Below, one piece after another: positions 53,510-61,503 of a DNA stretch of 64,000 bases; position 1 is the stretch's first letter, and each line of letters opens with the position of its first letter. The notes under the pieces were generated by a model. The model worked only from the letters and a program-made list of their open reading frames with translations. It was not told the DNA's origin and did no database searches. A program made the translations under genes and the position numbers. The DNA is taken from assembly GCF_000174755.1 (NCBI RefSeq), contig NZ_ACLQ01000002.1, positions 1-64,000 on the forward strand, given 5' to 3'. This DNA is from Capnocytophaga gingivalis ATCC 33624. Its GTDB lineage: Bacteria; Bacteroidota; Bacteroidia; Flavobacteriales; Flavobacteriaceae.

Positions 53510-54106
53510 ATGAATAGAGTGCTTATACTTGTTGATATTCAAAATGACTTTATCACAGGAGAGCTTCCTGTTCCTGATGGCAGGGCTATTGTAGATCCTG
53601 TCAATCATCTTATTTCGCAGTTTGATCATGTGATTGCTACTCAGGACTGGCATCCAGAAAATCACTTTAGCTTTTTTACCTTACATGAGGGGAAAAAGGC
53701 TTTTGAATCCATCCCTCAAGGGGACTTCCTACAGACGCTCTGGCCTCCTCATTGTGTGCAGGAAAGCAAAGGAGCAGAGTTCTTTCCAGAACTGCATACC
53801 CAATCCATCAATACTATATTCCGTAAGGGAACAGACCCTAATATAGATAGCTATAGTGCTTTCTTTGATAACCAAAAGTTAAAGAGTACAGGACTGGATG
53901 GGTATCTCAAGGGATTGTCTATTGAGGAACTCCATTTTGTAGGCTTGGCTGCGGACTATTGTGTCTATTATTCTATGGTGGATGCGCTTGATCTGGGCTA
54001 TAGGGTGTTTTTACATGAGCATTGTACCCGTGCCATTAGCAAGGAACATTTTCAGCAGCAAAAAGAGGAACTTATCAAGCATCCCAATTTTACTTTATTA
54101 CCTTAA
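53510..54106 (+). CDS. pncA: Nicotinamidase/pyrazinamidase
   Basis: A 198-residue cysteine hydrolase. Visible: catalytic Asp in VDIQNDFITG, metal ligands in ATQDWHPENHFSF, and the catalytic Cys in LAADYCVYYSM. It deamidates nicotinamide to nicotinate in NAD salvage. It lies 24 bases upstream of a glycosyltransferase gene. Confidence 0.93.
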   Translation: MNRVLILVDIQNDFITGELPVPDGRAIVDPVNHLISQFDHVIATQDWHPENHFSFFTLHEGKKAFESIPQGDFLQTLWPPHCVQESKGAEFFPELHTQSINTIFRKGTDPNIDSYSAFFDNQKLKSTGLDGYLKGLSIEELHFVGLAADYCVYYSMVDALDLGYRVFLHEHCTRAISKEHFQQQKEELIKHPNFTLLP

Positions 54107-54130
54107 GAAGATTTGAAAGAAAGACAACAA

Positions 54131-54973
54131 ATGCGATTTGGTATTGTCATTCCTGCTCACAACGAAGGGGATATCTTGGCGCTGACCTTGGACTCGCTCC
54201 TCAATCAGCACTATCCTGCTCATCAGATTATTGTTGTGGATGACAATTCCTCGGACAATACAGCCGAGGTGTTGGCCGCTTATTGTGCCAAGTATCCACA
54301 GGTGAAACAGCTCTATAGGAGTTCCTCTGCTTATCGTTTGCCAGGGGCAAAGATCGTTCAGGCTTTCTATGCGGGGCTCCCTCTGCTGGAACAGGTAGAG
54401 GTCATTTGTAAGTTCGATGCTGATCTGATCTTTCCTCCAGATTACCTCCAGAAGCTACACCAATATTATATACAACACCCTAAGTTAGGGATGTGTGGTG
54501 GAGTCTGTAGTATAGAAAAACAGGGGAAATGGCTAAGAGAAGAACTTACTGATAAAAATCACCTCCGAGGAGCACTAAAGAGCTATCGTCGAGAATGTTT
54601 TGAGGATATCTCTGGGCTTAGACAAGCCATGGGGTGGGATACAGTGGATGAGCTATTGGCTCAGTACTATGGCTGGGAGGTCTTAGTGGACAATACTTTG
54701 CAGGTAAAACATCTGCGCCTTACCGCAAGCCGTTACAACTCTCAAGCTCAGTATATGCAGGGAGGGATGTTCTACCGCTTGCGATATGGGATGATTCTCT
54801 CTTTTTTGGCAAGTGCTAAACTCGCTTACAAAAAGCAAAGTTTCCGCTTGTTTTGGGATTATATAAAGGGATACTTCAAGGCTAAGAAGGGAAAACAAGA
54901 TTTTTTAGTAACTCCAGAGGAGGGAAAGTGGATACGGGCTTACCGCTGGAGAAATATCAAGAAAAAATTCTGA
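54131..54973 (+). CDS. Family 2 glycosyltransferase
   Basis: A 280-residue GT-A enzyme. VIPAHNEGDILALTLDSL and VVDDNSSDNT are the nucleotide-sugar binding start; the metal DxD motif is KFDADLIFPP. No transmembrane helix spans were obvious except a weak one near 220. ATG 54131 is chosen over an in-frame TTG at 54113. The acceptor cannot be told; perhaps surface polysaccharide or glycolipid. Confidence 0.83.
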   Translation: MRFGIVIPAHNEGDILALTLDSLLNQHYPAHQIIVVDDNSSDNTAEVLAAYCAKYPQVKQLYRSSSAYRLPGAKIVQAFYAGLPLLEQVEVICKFDADLIFPPDYLQKLHQYYIQHPKLGMCGGVCSIEKQGKWLREELTDKNHLRGALKSYRRECFEDISGLRQAMGWDTVDELLAQYYGWEVLVDNTLQVKHLRLTASRYNSQAQYMQGGMFYRLRYGMILSFLASAKLAYKKQSFRLFWDYIKGYFKAKKGKQDFLVTPEEGKWIRAYRWRNIKKKF

Positions 54974-54989
54974 ATTGTTGATAAGAAAA

Positions 54990-55021
54990 TTTGCTGTATA
55001 CTGATTTTTTCTTTACTTTTG
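54990..55021 (+). promoter_or_regulatory. Promoter of dapB
   Basis: TTTG (54990-54993) and TACTTTTG (55014-55021) with exactly 20 bases between, 29 bases before the dapB start. Confidence 0.75.
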
Positions 55022-55050
55022 CGCTGTATTAAAATAATACCACAAGGAGA

Positions 55051-55749
55051 ATGAAAATAGCACTATTAGGTTATGGGAAAATGGGTAAAACCATTGAGCG
55101 TATTGCCCTTGAGCGTGGTCATGAGATTGTTCTCAGGGTGGATGCTCCAGGGGAGTATGATCTCTCAGTAGCTCAAGTGGCCATTGAGTTTAGTACCCCT
55201 CAGAGTGCTTTTGCCAATATTAGCAAGGCGCTTTCCGCTGGTATACCAACCATAGCTGGTACTACGGGTTGGCTTGAGAATTACCCAAAGGCGGAAGCCT
55301 TATGCAGGGCACATGATACAGCCTTTCTCTATGCTTCCAACTTTAGTATAGGGGTCAATGTTTTCTTTGAGATTAATAAGGTCTTAGCAAAGCTCATGCA
55401 GAAGTATCCTCAGTACGCCATTGCTATTGAAGAAATACATCACACTCAAAAACTGGATGCTCCCAGTGGTACCGCCATTACCTTAGCACAGGATATTATT
55501 GAACAGACCGACAAAGTTGGTTGGCAGTTGGGGGAAACCTCTGAAGATAAGATCCCTATTACTGCCAAGCGTATAGAGAATACTCCTGGTACTCATATAG
55601 TTACTTATAGTAGTCAAGTGGATACCATTGAGATCAAACATACCGCTCACAGCCGTGATGGTTTTGCCTTAGGGGCTGTTTTAGCAGCAGAGTGGATACA
55701 GGGGAAAAAAGGTGTCTTTTCTATGAAAGATGTCCTATTTGAAAAATAA
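55051..55749 (+). CDS. dapB: 4-hydroxy-tetrahydrodipicolinate reductase
   Basis: A 232-residue reductase. The dinucleotide-binding start is IALLGYGKMGKTIE. The catalytic signature EIHHTQKLDAPSGTAI contains the paired histidines and Lys. It catalyses an NAD(P)H-dependent step to lysine and diaminopimelate. Slightly shorter than the E. coli enzyme, as usual in Bacteroidota. A small hypothetical follows. Confidence 0.95.
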   Translation: MKIALLGYGKMGKTIERIALERGHEIVLRVDAPGEYDLSVAQVAIEFSTPQSAFANISKALSAGIPTIAGTTGWLENYPKAEALCRAHDTAFLYASNFSIGVNVFFEINKVLAKLMQKYPQYAIAIEEIHHTQKLDAPSGTAITLAQDIIEQTDKVGWQLGETSEDKIPITAKRIENTPGTHIVTYSSQVDTIEIKHTAHSRDGFALGAVLAAEWIQGKKGVFSMKDVLFEK

Positions 55750-55776
55750 ATTTAATCATTTGTAAAAATAAATTTT

Positions 55777-56040
55777 ATGGCAAGCGTAAGACGTTTAAAA
55801 AAGAATATTGCTTCTGTCTTAGGAGAGTTAGTAGATACTCTTATCATTTGGGAATTGGTAACTGATAAAAAAAATGAGGCTTCTCAAGCTGTGGTAGAGG
55901 AAATCTACGCCGCTTATGATAAGTATCTCGGACAAATTAATAATCCAAGTGAAAACAAAGGGGCTTTCTACAAACAACTGCTTAAGAATTTCGAAGAAGA
56001 AGTCAATGCTATTGTAGCAAAGATCAATGCTTTGAGCTAA
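55777..56040 (+). CDS. Conserved small helical protein
   Basis: An 87-residue, all-helical-looking protein (MASVRRLKKNIASVLGELVD; VVEEIYAAYDKYL; LLKNFEEEVNAIVAKI). It resembles a short protein I recall as conserved in Bacteroidota, with no known function. It lies 27 bases after dapB and before a terminator hairpin. Confidence 0.72.
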   Translation: MASVRRLKKNIASVLGELVDTLIIWELVTDKKNEASQAVVEEIYAAYDKYLGQINNPSENKGAFYKQLLKNFEEEVNAIVAKINALS

Positions 56041-56062
56041 AAAGAAATTACTTTTTTGTTTT

Positions 56063-56103
56063 ACACCAATTACATTTGTTCACAATGCAATTGGTGTTTT
56101 TTG
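56063..56103 (+). terminator. Terminator after the 87-residue protein gene
   Basis: Stem ACACCAATT (56063-56071) with AATTGGTGT (56089-56097), extended inside by CATT/AATG, followed by TTTTTT. It overlaps the first ATG of the next frame, supporting its later start at 56115. Confidence 0.8.
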
Positions 56104-56114
56104 CATATATTACT

Positions 56115-56717
56115 ATGAAGAAGCTATTCTTATTTCTTTTCTTGGCCTTTACCTCTGTAACTTTTGCACAACAGACTTATAAGCTTTATGTAGAGGGCGA
56201 AAAACAGTGGGCATATAGGGAAAATGTGCTTACTGATTTTGTATATGCTTTCTGTACTAAGGATTTTGAGGCCATTGCCAAAAATCCTATGGTAAGGGAT
56301 AGTTTAAAGGTAGCCTTATTAGAATCCATATATGATAAAATGCTGCAAAGTATCCCTACGAAAGATAAAAATACACAGATAAGTCTCTTTTTCGGAGAAC
56401 GAAAAAAGGGGAAAGGTCGTATTTTCTTTATGACTTTCTTCGAAGGAAACCTAAAAGGTAAGCGCAAAGATGCTTTCTTTCAATTCCTGTTGGAAAACAA
56501 TACTAAAGAAGGAACGTTTAAGTGCGATACTATTGTGATTTCAGAGGGAAAGCATAGATTTACATACCAAGAACCCTCTGTAAAACTCAAAACAAGATAT
56601 CAAAAGGAGGTGATGCAGGAATATGAAGCGCATGCATTAGAAAAAAATGCCAAAAAAGAATTGGAAAACTATATAAATACAAGAAAACGCTGGCGAAAAA
56701 TGATTATCGTCAATTAG
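56115..56717 (+). CDS. Hypothetical secreted protein
   Basis: A 200-residue protein with a signal peptide (MKKLFLFLFLAFTSVTFAQ, cleavage likely after FAQ). The mature part is basic, with a Lys-rich C-terminus (KRWRKMIIVN) and no recognised domain. ATG 56115 is chosen since the upstream ATG at 56076 falls in the terminator hairpin. Located between dapB unit and the rluD-like gene. Confidence 0.65.
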   Translation: MKKLFLFLFLAFTSVTFAQQTYKLYVEGEKQWAYRENVLTDFVYAFCTKDFEAIAKNPMVRDSLKVALLESIYDKMLQSIPTKDKNTQISLFFGERKKGKGRIFFMTFFEGNLKGKRKDAFFQFLLENNTKEGTFKCDTIVISEGKHRFTYQEPSVKLKTRYQKEVMQEYEAHALEKNAKKELENYINTRKRWRKMIIVN

Positions 56718-56788
56718 CGATAGTTTGCAAAAATACTATGCATAGGGGTAATTTACACATAAATAATTCAAAACTCAAAACTAAATAG

Positions 56789-57820
56789 ATGGCAGACGAC
56801 GATTTGATTACAGACGATGAGCTGTACGAACACTATAGTTTTAAGGCAGGAAAGGGACAAGAACCACTACGAGTAGATAAGTTCCTGATGAACTTCGTGG
56901 AGAATGCCTCTCGAAATAAGGTACAACAGGCGGCTAAGGACGGCAATATATTTGTCAATGGAGTAGCCGTGAAGGCTAACCACAGGGTCAAGGCCAATGA
57001 TGAAGTCAAGGTTATGTTTGCCCATCCTCCTCACGAATATCTCTTGGTACCTGAGCCTATTCCCTTGGATATTGTCTATGAGGATGAGGAACTAATCATC
57101 ATCAATAAGCCTGCCGGTTTGGTAGTACATCCAGGGCATGGCAATTATCAAGGAACTCTCATCAATGGACTAATTTACCATTTTCAGCACCTGCCTATGA
57201 ACAGTTCCGACCGACCTGGCTTGGTACATAGAATCGACAAAGATACCAGTGGCTTATTGGTTGTGGCTAAAACGGAAGAGGCTATGAATCACTTGGCTAA
57301 GCAGTTTTTCAACAAAACCAGTGAGAGGGAGTATGTAGCTTTGGTGTGGGGCAACCTCGCTCAGGACGAGGGAACTATCATAGGGCATATCGGAAGGCAT
57401 CCTAAGAATCGCCTCCAGATGACCGTTTTCCCTGATGGAAGTGAAGGTAAGGAGGCCATCACTCATTACAAGGTCTTGGAGCGTTTTGGCTATGTAACCA
57501 TAGTTTCTTGTCGCTTGGAAACAGGGCGCACACACCAGATTCGAGCCCATTTTACCTATATAGGACACCCGCTTTTCAATGACGAGCGCTATGGTGGGGA
57601 TAAGATACTCAAGGGAACAACTTCAGCTAAGTATAAGCAGTTTGTCGAAAACTGTTTTAAGATTCTCCCTCGTCAAGCGCTTCATGCCAAAACCTTAGGG
57701 GTGGAGAAACCCTCCACAGGGCAGATGCTCCGCTTTGATAGCGAAATACCTCAGGATATGCAACAATGTATAGAAAAATGGCGTAACTACCTTAGCAATA
57801 GAGAGGTAGTCAATGATTAA
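56789..57820 (+). CDS. RluD-family pseudouridine synthase
   Basis: A 343-residue protein with an S4 RNA-binding domain (about 28-90, LRVDKFLMNFVENASRNKVQ) and a catalytic domain with the pseudouridine motif HRIDKDTSGLLVVAKT (active Asp). ETGRTHQIRAHF is the second signature. The target is probably 23S rRNA (RluD type). Confidence 0.92.
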   Translation: MADDDLITDDELYEHYSFKAGKGQEPLRVDKFLMNFVENASRNKVQQAAKDGNIFVNGVAVKANHRVKANDEVKVMFAHPPHEYLLVPEPIPLDIVYEDEELIIINKPAGLVVHPGHGNYQGTLINGLIYHFQHLPMNSSDRPGLVHRIDKDTSGLLVVAKTEEAMNHLAKQFFNKTSEREYVALVWGNLAQDEGTIIGHIGRHPKNRLQMTVFPDGSEGKEAITHYKVLERFGYVTIVSCRLETGRTHQIRAHFTYIGHPLFNDERYGGDKILKGTTSAKYKQFVENCFKILPRQALHAKTLGVEKPSTGQMLRFDSEIPQDMQQCIEKWRNYLSNREVVND

Positions 57821-57829
57821 TGAAAATAA

Positions 57830-57852
57830 TAGGGCGGATTGCAATTTATCCC
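57830..57852 (+). repeat. Degenerate copy of the GGGGCGAAT palindrome
   Basis: AGGGCGGATTGCAATTTATCCCT, shown in halves: AGGGCGGATT-GC and AATTTATCCCT. It is related to the palindrome at 53313 but has mismatches in the stem. Located in the rluD-like to GNAT spacer. Confidence 0.45.
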
Positions 57853-57938
57853 TCAAAAACAAGAATTTTTCAGAAAACCTCTAATCATAAAATGGAATTT
57901 TACTCTTTTATGTAAAGTGATTTTATAGCTAATTAATT

Positions 57939-57946
57939 TACATTTG
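57939..57946 (+). promoter_or_regulatory. -7 box for the GNAT gene
   Basis: TACATTTG, 11 bases before the start codon, matches TAnnTTTG; the -33 region is unclear. Confidence 0.4.
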
Positions 57947-57956
57947 AAAATATATT

Positions 57957-58466
57957 ATGAAACAATTCTTTTTTCGACAGGCGAAAATAGAAGATTTAGA
58001 GGCTATATGGCCACTCTTTCTCTATGCCAAAGAAACCATGCGACAAAGAGGAACCCACCAGTGGCAGGATGGTTATCCCTTTAAGGAAACTATTGAGCAA
58101 GATATAGTTCATCACTATGCTTATGTAGTGGAAGAGGCAGGTGAGGTTATCGCTTATGTAGCCATCACTAGGGATGGAGAGCCTACCTATCAAAAGATAG
58201 AGGGAGCTTGGCTTAACCAGGAGCCCTATATAGTAGGGCACAGAATGGTAGTAGGGAAGAAGGGACGAGGTAAGGGATTGGGATCTTTTATGATACGAGA
58301 AGCTGAAAAAATAGCTATTATTCATGGAATACGTTCTGTACGAGTGGATACTAACTTTGATAATCAGGTCATGAAACATATTTTTGAAAAAGAAGGCTAT
58401 ACTTACTGTGGTATCATTCAGGTACGTGATGGAAAACGTGAGGCCTTTCAGAAGATTTTAGTTTAA
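57957..58466 (+). CDS. GNAT-family N-acetyltransferase
   Basis: A 169-residue acetyltransferase. The acetyl-CoA binding block is RMVVGKKGRGKGLGSFMIREAE (motif A). VRVDTNFDNQVMKHIFEKEGYTYCG is motif B. Substrate unknown. It is 10 bases upstream of aroB. Confidence 0.86.
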   Translation: MKQFFFRQAKIEDLEAIWPLFLYAKETMRQRGTHQWQDGYPFKETIEQDIVHHYAYVVEEAGEVIAYVAITRDGEPTYQKIEGAWLNQEPYIVGHRMVVGKKGRGKGLGSFMIREAEKIAIIHGIRSVRVDTNFDNQVMKHIFEKEGYTYCGIIQVRDGKREAFQKILV

Positions 58467-58476
58467 ATAAAGAGTT

Positions 58477-59547
58477 ATGAAATACAATCAGATAGATACA
58501 GGAGCCTATACCATCTACTTCGCAGAAGAGGGCTATAAATACTTAGCAGACTATATAAAAGAAAAGAAATATTCAAAGATATTTGTTCTTTCCGATACAC
58601 ATACCCATGAGTGTTGTGTATATACTTTCTTACAGAAATTCCCTTTTGAAGTGGAAATCATAGAAGTAGAGGCTGGAGAGGAGTACAAAACCTTGGATAC
58701 CTGTCTTTCTCTTTGGCAGACCCTCTCTGATTTAGAGGCGGATAGAAAGAGCTTGCTGATCAATGTAGGTGGAGGGGTGGTTACTGATATGGGAGGATTC
58801 GTGGCATCTACTTTCAAGCGAGGAATTGATTTTATCAATATTCCTACTTCTCTCTTGGCGATGGTGGATGCTTCTATTGGAGGGAAGACAGGGGTCGATT
58901 TAGGAACCCTCAAAAACCAAATAGGCGTGATAGAGAACCCTAAGCTTCTTCTTATTGATGTCAATTATCTTAATACCTTACCCAAAGAGGAATTTCGTAG
59001 CGGTTTGTCCGAGATGTTTAAGCATGGACTCATACAATCTCCTCCTTATTGGGAAAAGATGAGACATCTCTCGACTTTGACTACCGATGATTTGGAAGAA
59101 ATTATTTATCAATCGGTAGTGATTAAGTATCAAGTGGTATCTGAGGATCCTAAGGAACAAGGATTGCGCAAGATACTCAACTTTGGCCATACTCTGGGGC
59201 ATGCTATTGAGTCCTATGCACTATCTCACCGAGAAAAGCGCTTATTACATGGAGAGGCTGTCGCTATAGGAATGATCTTGGCCGCTTATATCTCTCATAA
59301 GGTGCTACAGTTCCCTTGGGATAAGGTGGAGGAAATCAAAACAACTCTTTTAGAATATTTCCCTCAAGAGAACTTCACCTCACAAGAGAGAGAAGCCATA
59401 CAACAGCTACTCAAGTATGATAAAAAGAATGCTTACGGACGTATATATTTTGTATTGTTGGAGGAGATCGGAAAACCTAAGTGGGATATAGAGGTTCCTT
59501 CCTCTCTCATAGAGGAGGCTTTTGACTATTATGGTATTAATCATTGA
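58477..59547 (+). CDS. aroB: 3-dehydroquinate synthase
   Basis: A 356-residue enzyme. GGGVVTDMGGFVASTFKRGIDFINIPTSLLAMVDASIGGKTGVD contains the NAD-binding glycines and metal-site residues (abbreviated: GGGVVTDMGGF, DASIGGKTG). LNFGHTLGHAIE carries the metal-binding His. It makes dehydroquinate in the shikimate pathway. The stop overlaps or abuts the next glycosyltransferase start. Confidence 0.95.
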   Translation: MKYNQIDTGAYTIYFAEEGYKYLADYIKEKKYSKIFVLSDTHTHECCVYTFLQKFPFEVEIIEVEAGEEYKTLDTCLSLWQTLSDLEADRKSLLINVGGGVVTDMGGFVASTFKRGIDFINIPTSLLAMVDASIGGKTGVDLGTLKNQIGVIENPKLLLIDVNYLNTLPKEEFRSGLSEMFKHGLIQSPPYWEKMRHLSTLTTDDLEEIIYQSVVIKYQVVSEDPKEQGLRKILNFGHTLGHAIESYALSHREKRLLHGEAVAIGMILAAYISHKVLQFPWDKVEEIKTTLLEYFPQENFTSQEREAIQQLLKYDKKNAYGRIYFVLLEEIGKPKWDIEVPSSLIEEAFDYYGINH

Positions 59548-59549
59548 TT

Positions 59550-60527
59550 ATGGTTATAGTTATACTTAATTGGAATGGAAAGCATCTATTAGAGCAGTTT
59601 CTTCCCTCTGTGGTACGCTATTCCTCAGGGGTAGGGCTTTATGTGATAGACAATGCCTCTACCGATGGAAGTGTTTTGTTCTTACAAGAGCACTATCCTC
59701 AGATAAAGATTGTCCAAAATGCTGAAAACTATGGGTATGCCAAGGGATACAACGAAGGATTAAAGCATATCCCTGCCGATGTGTATTGCCTGATCAACTC
59801 CGATGTCGAGGTCACCCCTCATTGGCTCGAAGCTCCTATGCATATCTTTGCTCATGAGCCTCAAGTCAGTATATTACAGCCCAAGATAAAGTCTTATAAA
59901 CAGAAAAACTATTTCGAATATGCAGGAGCTGCTGGAGGGTATATAGACAAATACGGTTTTCCCTATTGCAGAGGGCGTGTCTTTGATACAATAGAGGAGG
60001 ATATAGGACAATATGAGGAACAAACGCCTATTTTTTGGGCTTCTGGGGCATGTTTTTTTATTAAAGCGTCCGTTTTTGAGCATCTTGGTGGTTTTGATGA
60101 GGATTTTTTTGCCCATCAGGAGGAGATAGATCTCTGTTGGCGTGCACAAAATGAGGGGTATAAGGTGTATTATACTCCCTTGTCTCAGATATATCACTTA
60201 GGAGGAGCAACACTTGAGCAAGGAAGTACACAAAAGGTGTTCCTTAATTTTCGCAATAGCCTTTTTATGCTCTTGAAAAACTTGCCTAAAGGGGCTTGGT
60301 TCTCCACGATTTTCTTGAGAATGGTTTTGGATGGCATTGCGGGGATACGTTTTTTCTTTCAGGGAAAACCAAGCTATACTTGGGCTATTCTTAGGGCGCA
60401 TTTTGCTTTCTATAAGTACTTTTTTTATTTTTATCACAAGCGGAAAAATCCTATGCTAAAACAGTATTACTCAATAAAATCAATAGCTTATAGCTACTTT
60501 ATAAAGAATAAGAAAGTAGGGTATTAA
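59550..60527 (+). CDS. Family 2 glycosyltransferase (rhamnosyltransferase-like)
   Basis: A 325-residue enzyme. VIVILNWNGKHLLEQFLPSV and VIDNASTDGSV are the start; LINSDVEV is the DxD region; FFAHQEEIDLCWRAQ is the ED motif. Such GT2 proteins often add rhamnose or similar sugars to cell-surface glycans. ATG 59550 is chosen over TTG 59544, which lies within aroB. A possible membrane-associating helix lies near the C-terminus. Confidence 0.85.
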   Translation: MVIVILNWNGKHLLEQFLPSVVRYSSGVGLYVIDNASTDGSVLFLQEHYPQIKIVQNAENYGYAKGYNEGLKHIPADVYCLINSDVEVTPHWLEAPMHIFAHEPQVSILQPKIKSYKQKNYFEYAGAAGGYIDKYGFPYCRGRVFDTIEEDIGQYEEQTPIFWASGACFFIKASVFEHLGGFDEDFFAHQEEIDLCWRAQNEGYKVYYTPLSQIYHLGGATLEQGSTQKVFLNFRNSLFMLLKNLPKGAWFSTIFLRMVLDGIAGIRFFFQGKPSYTWAILRAHFAFYKYFFYFYHKRKNPMLKQYYSIKSIAYSYFIKNKKVGY

Positions 60528-60663
60528 TGGGGGAACAAAAATTGTAGGTATACCCAAAAATAAAATTATCAAAAGATTGTGTCTTTCCTATATTTTTTCT
60601 ATTTTTACGGCAGATTTTAAATCTTTCTAATAATATTTTTAAAGTATTGAAAATAAATATTTT

Positions 60664-61443
60664 ATGAGAAATATTCTTCTAATTTTTTTATGTATCTGTT
60701 CATTCTTGGGGTACGCACAGGAAGAGACTCTTATGCGAGGAAGTGTGTTCAATACCAAGACAAACTTACCTTTAGATAATGTGAATGTGCTCAATATCAA
60801 TCAAGTAAAGGGAACAGTTACCAATATTAAGGGAGATTTCTCAATACGGGTAGCCGTGAATGATACTTTACACTTTTCTTATCTTGGCTTCAAGTCTATC
60901 AAAATAAGAGTAACTCAGGATATGATTCGTTTCCCTGGAACGCGTATAGGAATGACCGAACTGGCCTATGCCTTGGAAGAGGTAGTAATCTCTCCTTATC
61001 GCCTGACAGGTTATTTGGATATTGATGCAAAGTATATGCCTGTCAATACCAATAGACAGTATAGTATCTCTGGATTAGACTTAGGATATGAGCCCAGAAC
61101 ACGGGATAAGAATAAAACGGAAGAGGTCGTTACCTCTGTACTAAATCCCGCAGGACTGCTTTATAAGGCTTTTAGTAGTAGGGCTAAGGATTTACGCAAA
61201 CTCAAAAAGATGAAGCAGAGTGATGAAATCCGTAGTATGCTCAATGGAAAATATGACCGAGAAGCTCTGGCCGAAATTTTAGGTATATCCAAGGACAAAC
61301 TTGAAGAATTGCTTCGTCATTGCAATTATTCAAAAGATTTTATCAAGAATTCTAACGACTTACAATTCTTGGATGCTCTTACCCAATGTTATGAAGAGTA
61401 CAAGCTCCTCAATAAAAATGGAGAACCTCAAAATAAAAAATGA
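60664..61443 (+). CDS. Carboxypeptidase-regulatory-like domain protein
   Basis: A 259-residue protein with a signal peptide (ending near CSFLGYAQ). The N-terminal CarboxypepD_reg-like fold has RGSVFNTKTNLPLDNVNVLNINQVKGTV and DTLHFSYLGFKSIKI, as in TonB-dependent receptor plug regions, but no receptor barrel follows. The C-terminal helical part is Lys/Glu rich. Small stand-alone proteins of this kind are common in flavobacteria, and probably sit in the periplasm. An AsmA-like gene follows. Confidence 0.8.
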   Translation: MRNILLIFLCICSFLGYAQEETLMRGSVFNTKTNLPLDNVNVLNINQVKGTVTNIKGDFSIRVAVNDTLHFSYLGFKSIKIRVTQDMIRFPGTRIGMTELAYALEEVVISPYRLTGYLDIDAKYMPVNTNRQYSISGLDLGYEPRTRDKNKTEEVVTSVLNPAGLLYKAFSSRAKDLRKLKKMKQSDEIRSMLNGKYDREALAEILGISKDKLEELLRHCNYSKDFIKNSNDLQFLDALTQCYEEYKLLNKNGEPQNKK

Positions 61444-61472
61444 AAAGGGAAGCTATTCACTGCTCTTAGCCT

Positions 61473-61500
61473 CCTAATGCCTAACACCTAATACCTAAAA
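61473..61500 (+). repeat. Four-copy 7-bp tandem repeat
   Basis: CCTAATG, CCTAACA, CCTAATA, CCTAAAA in a row between the CarboxypepD_reg-like and AsmA-like genes. Three bases separate it from the AsmA-like start codon, so it lies where a ribosome-binding site is expected. Confidence 0.6.
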
Positions 61501-61503
61501 AAC

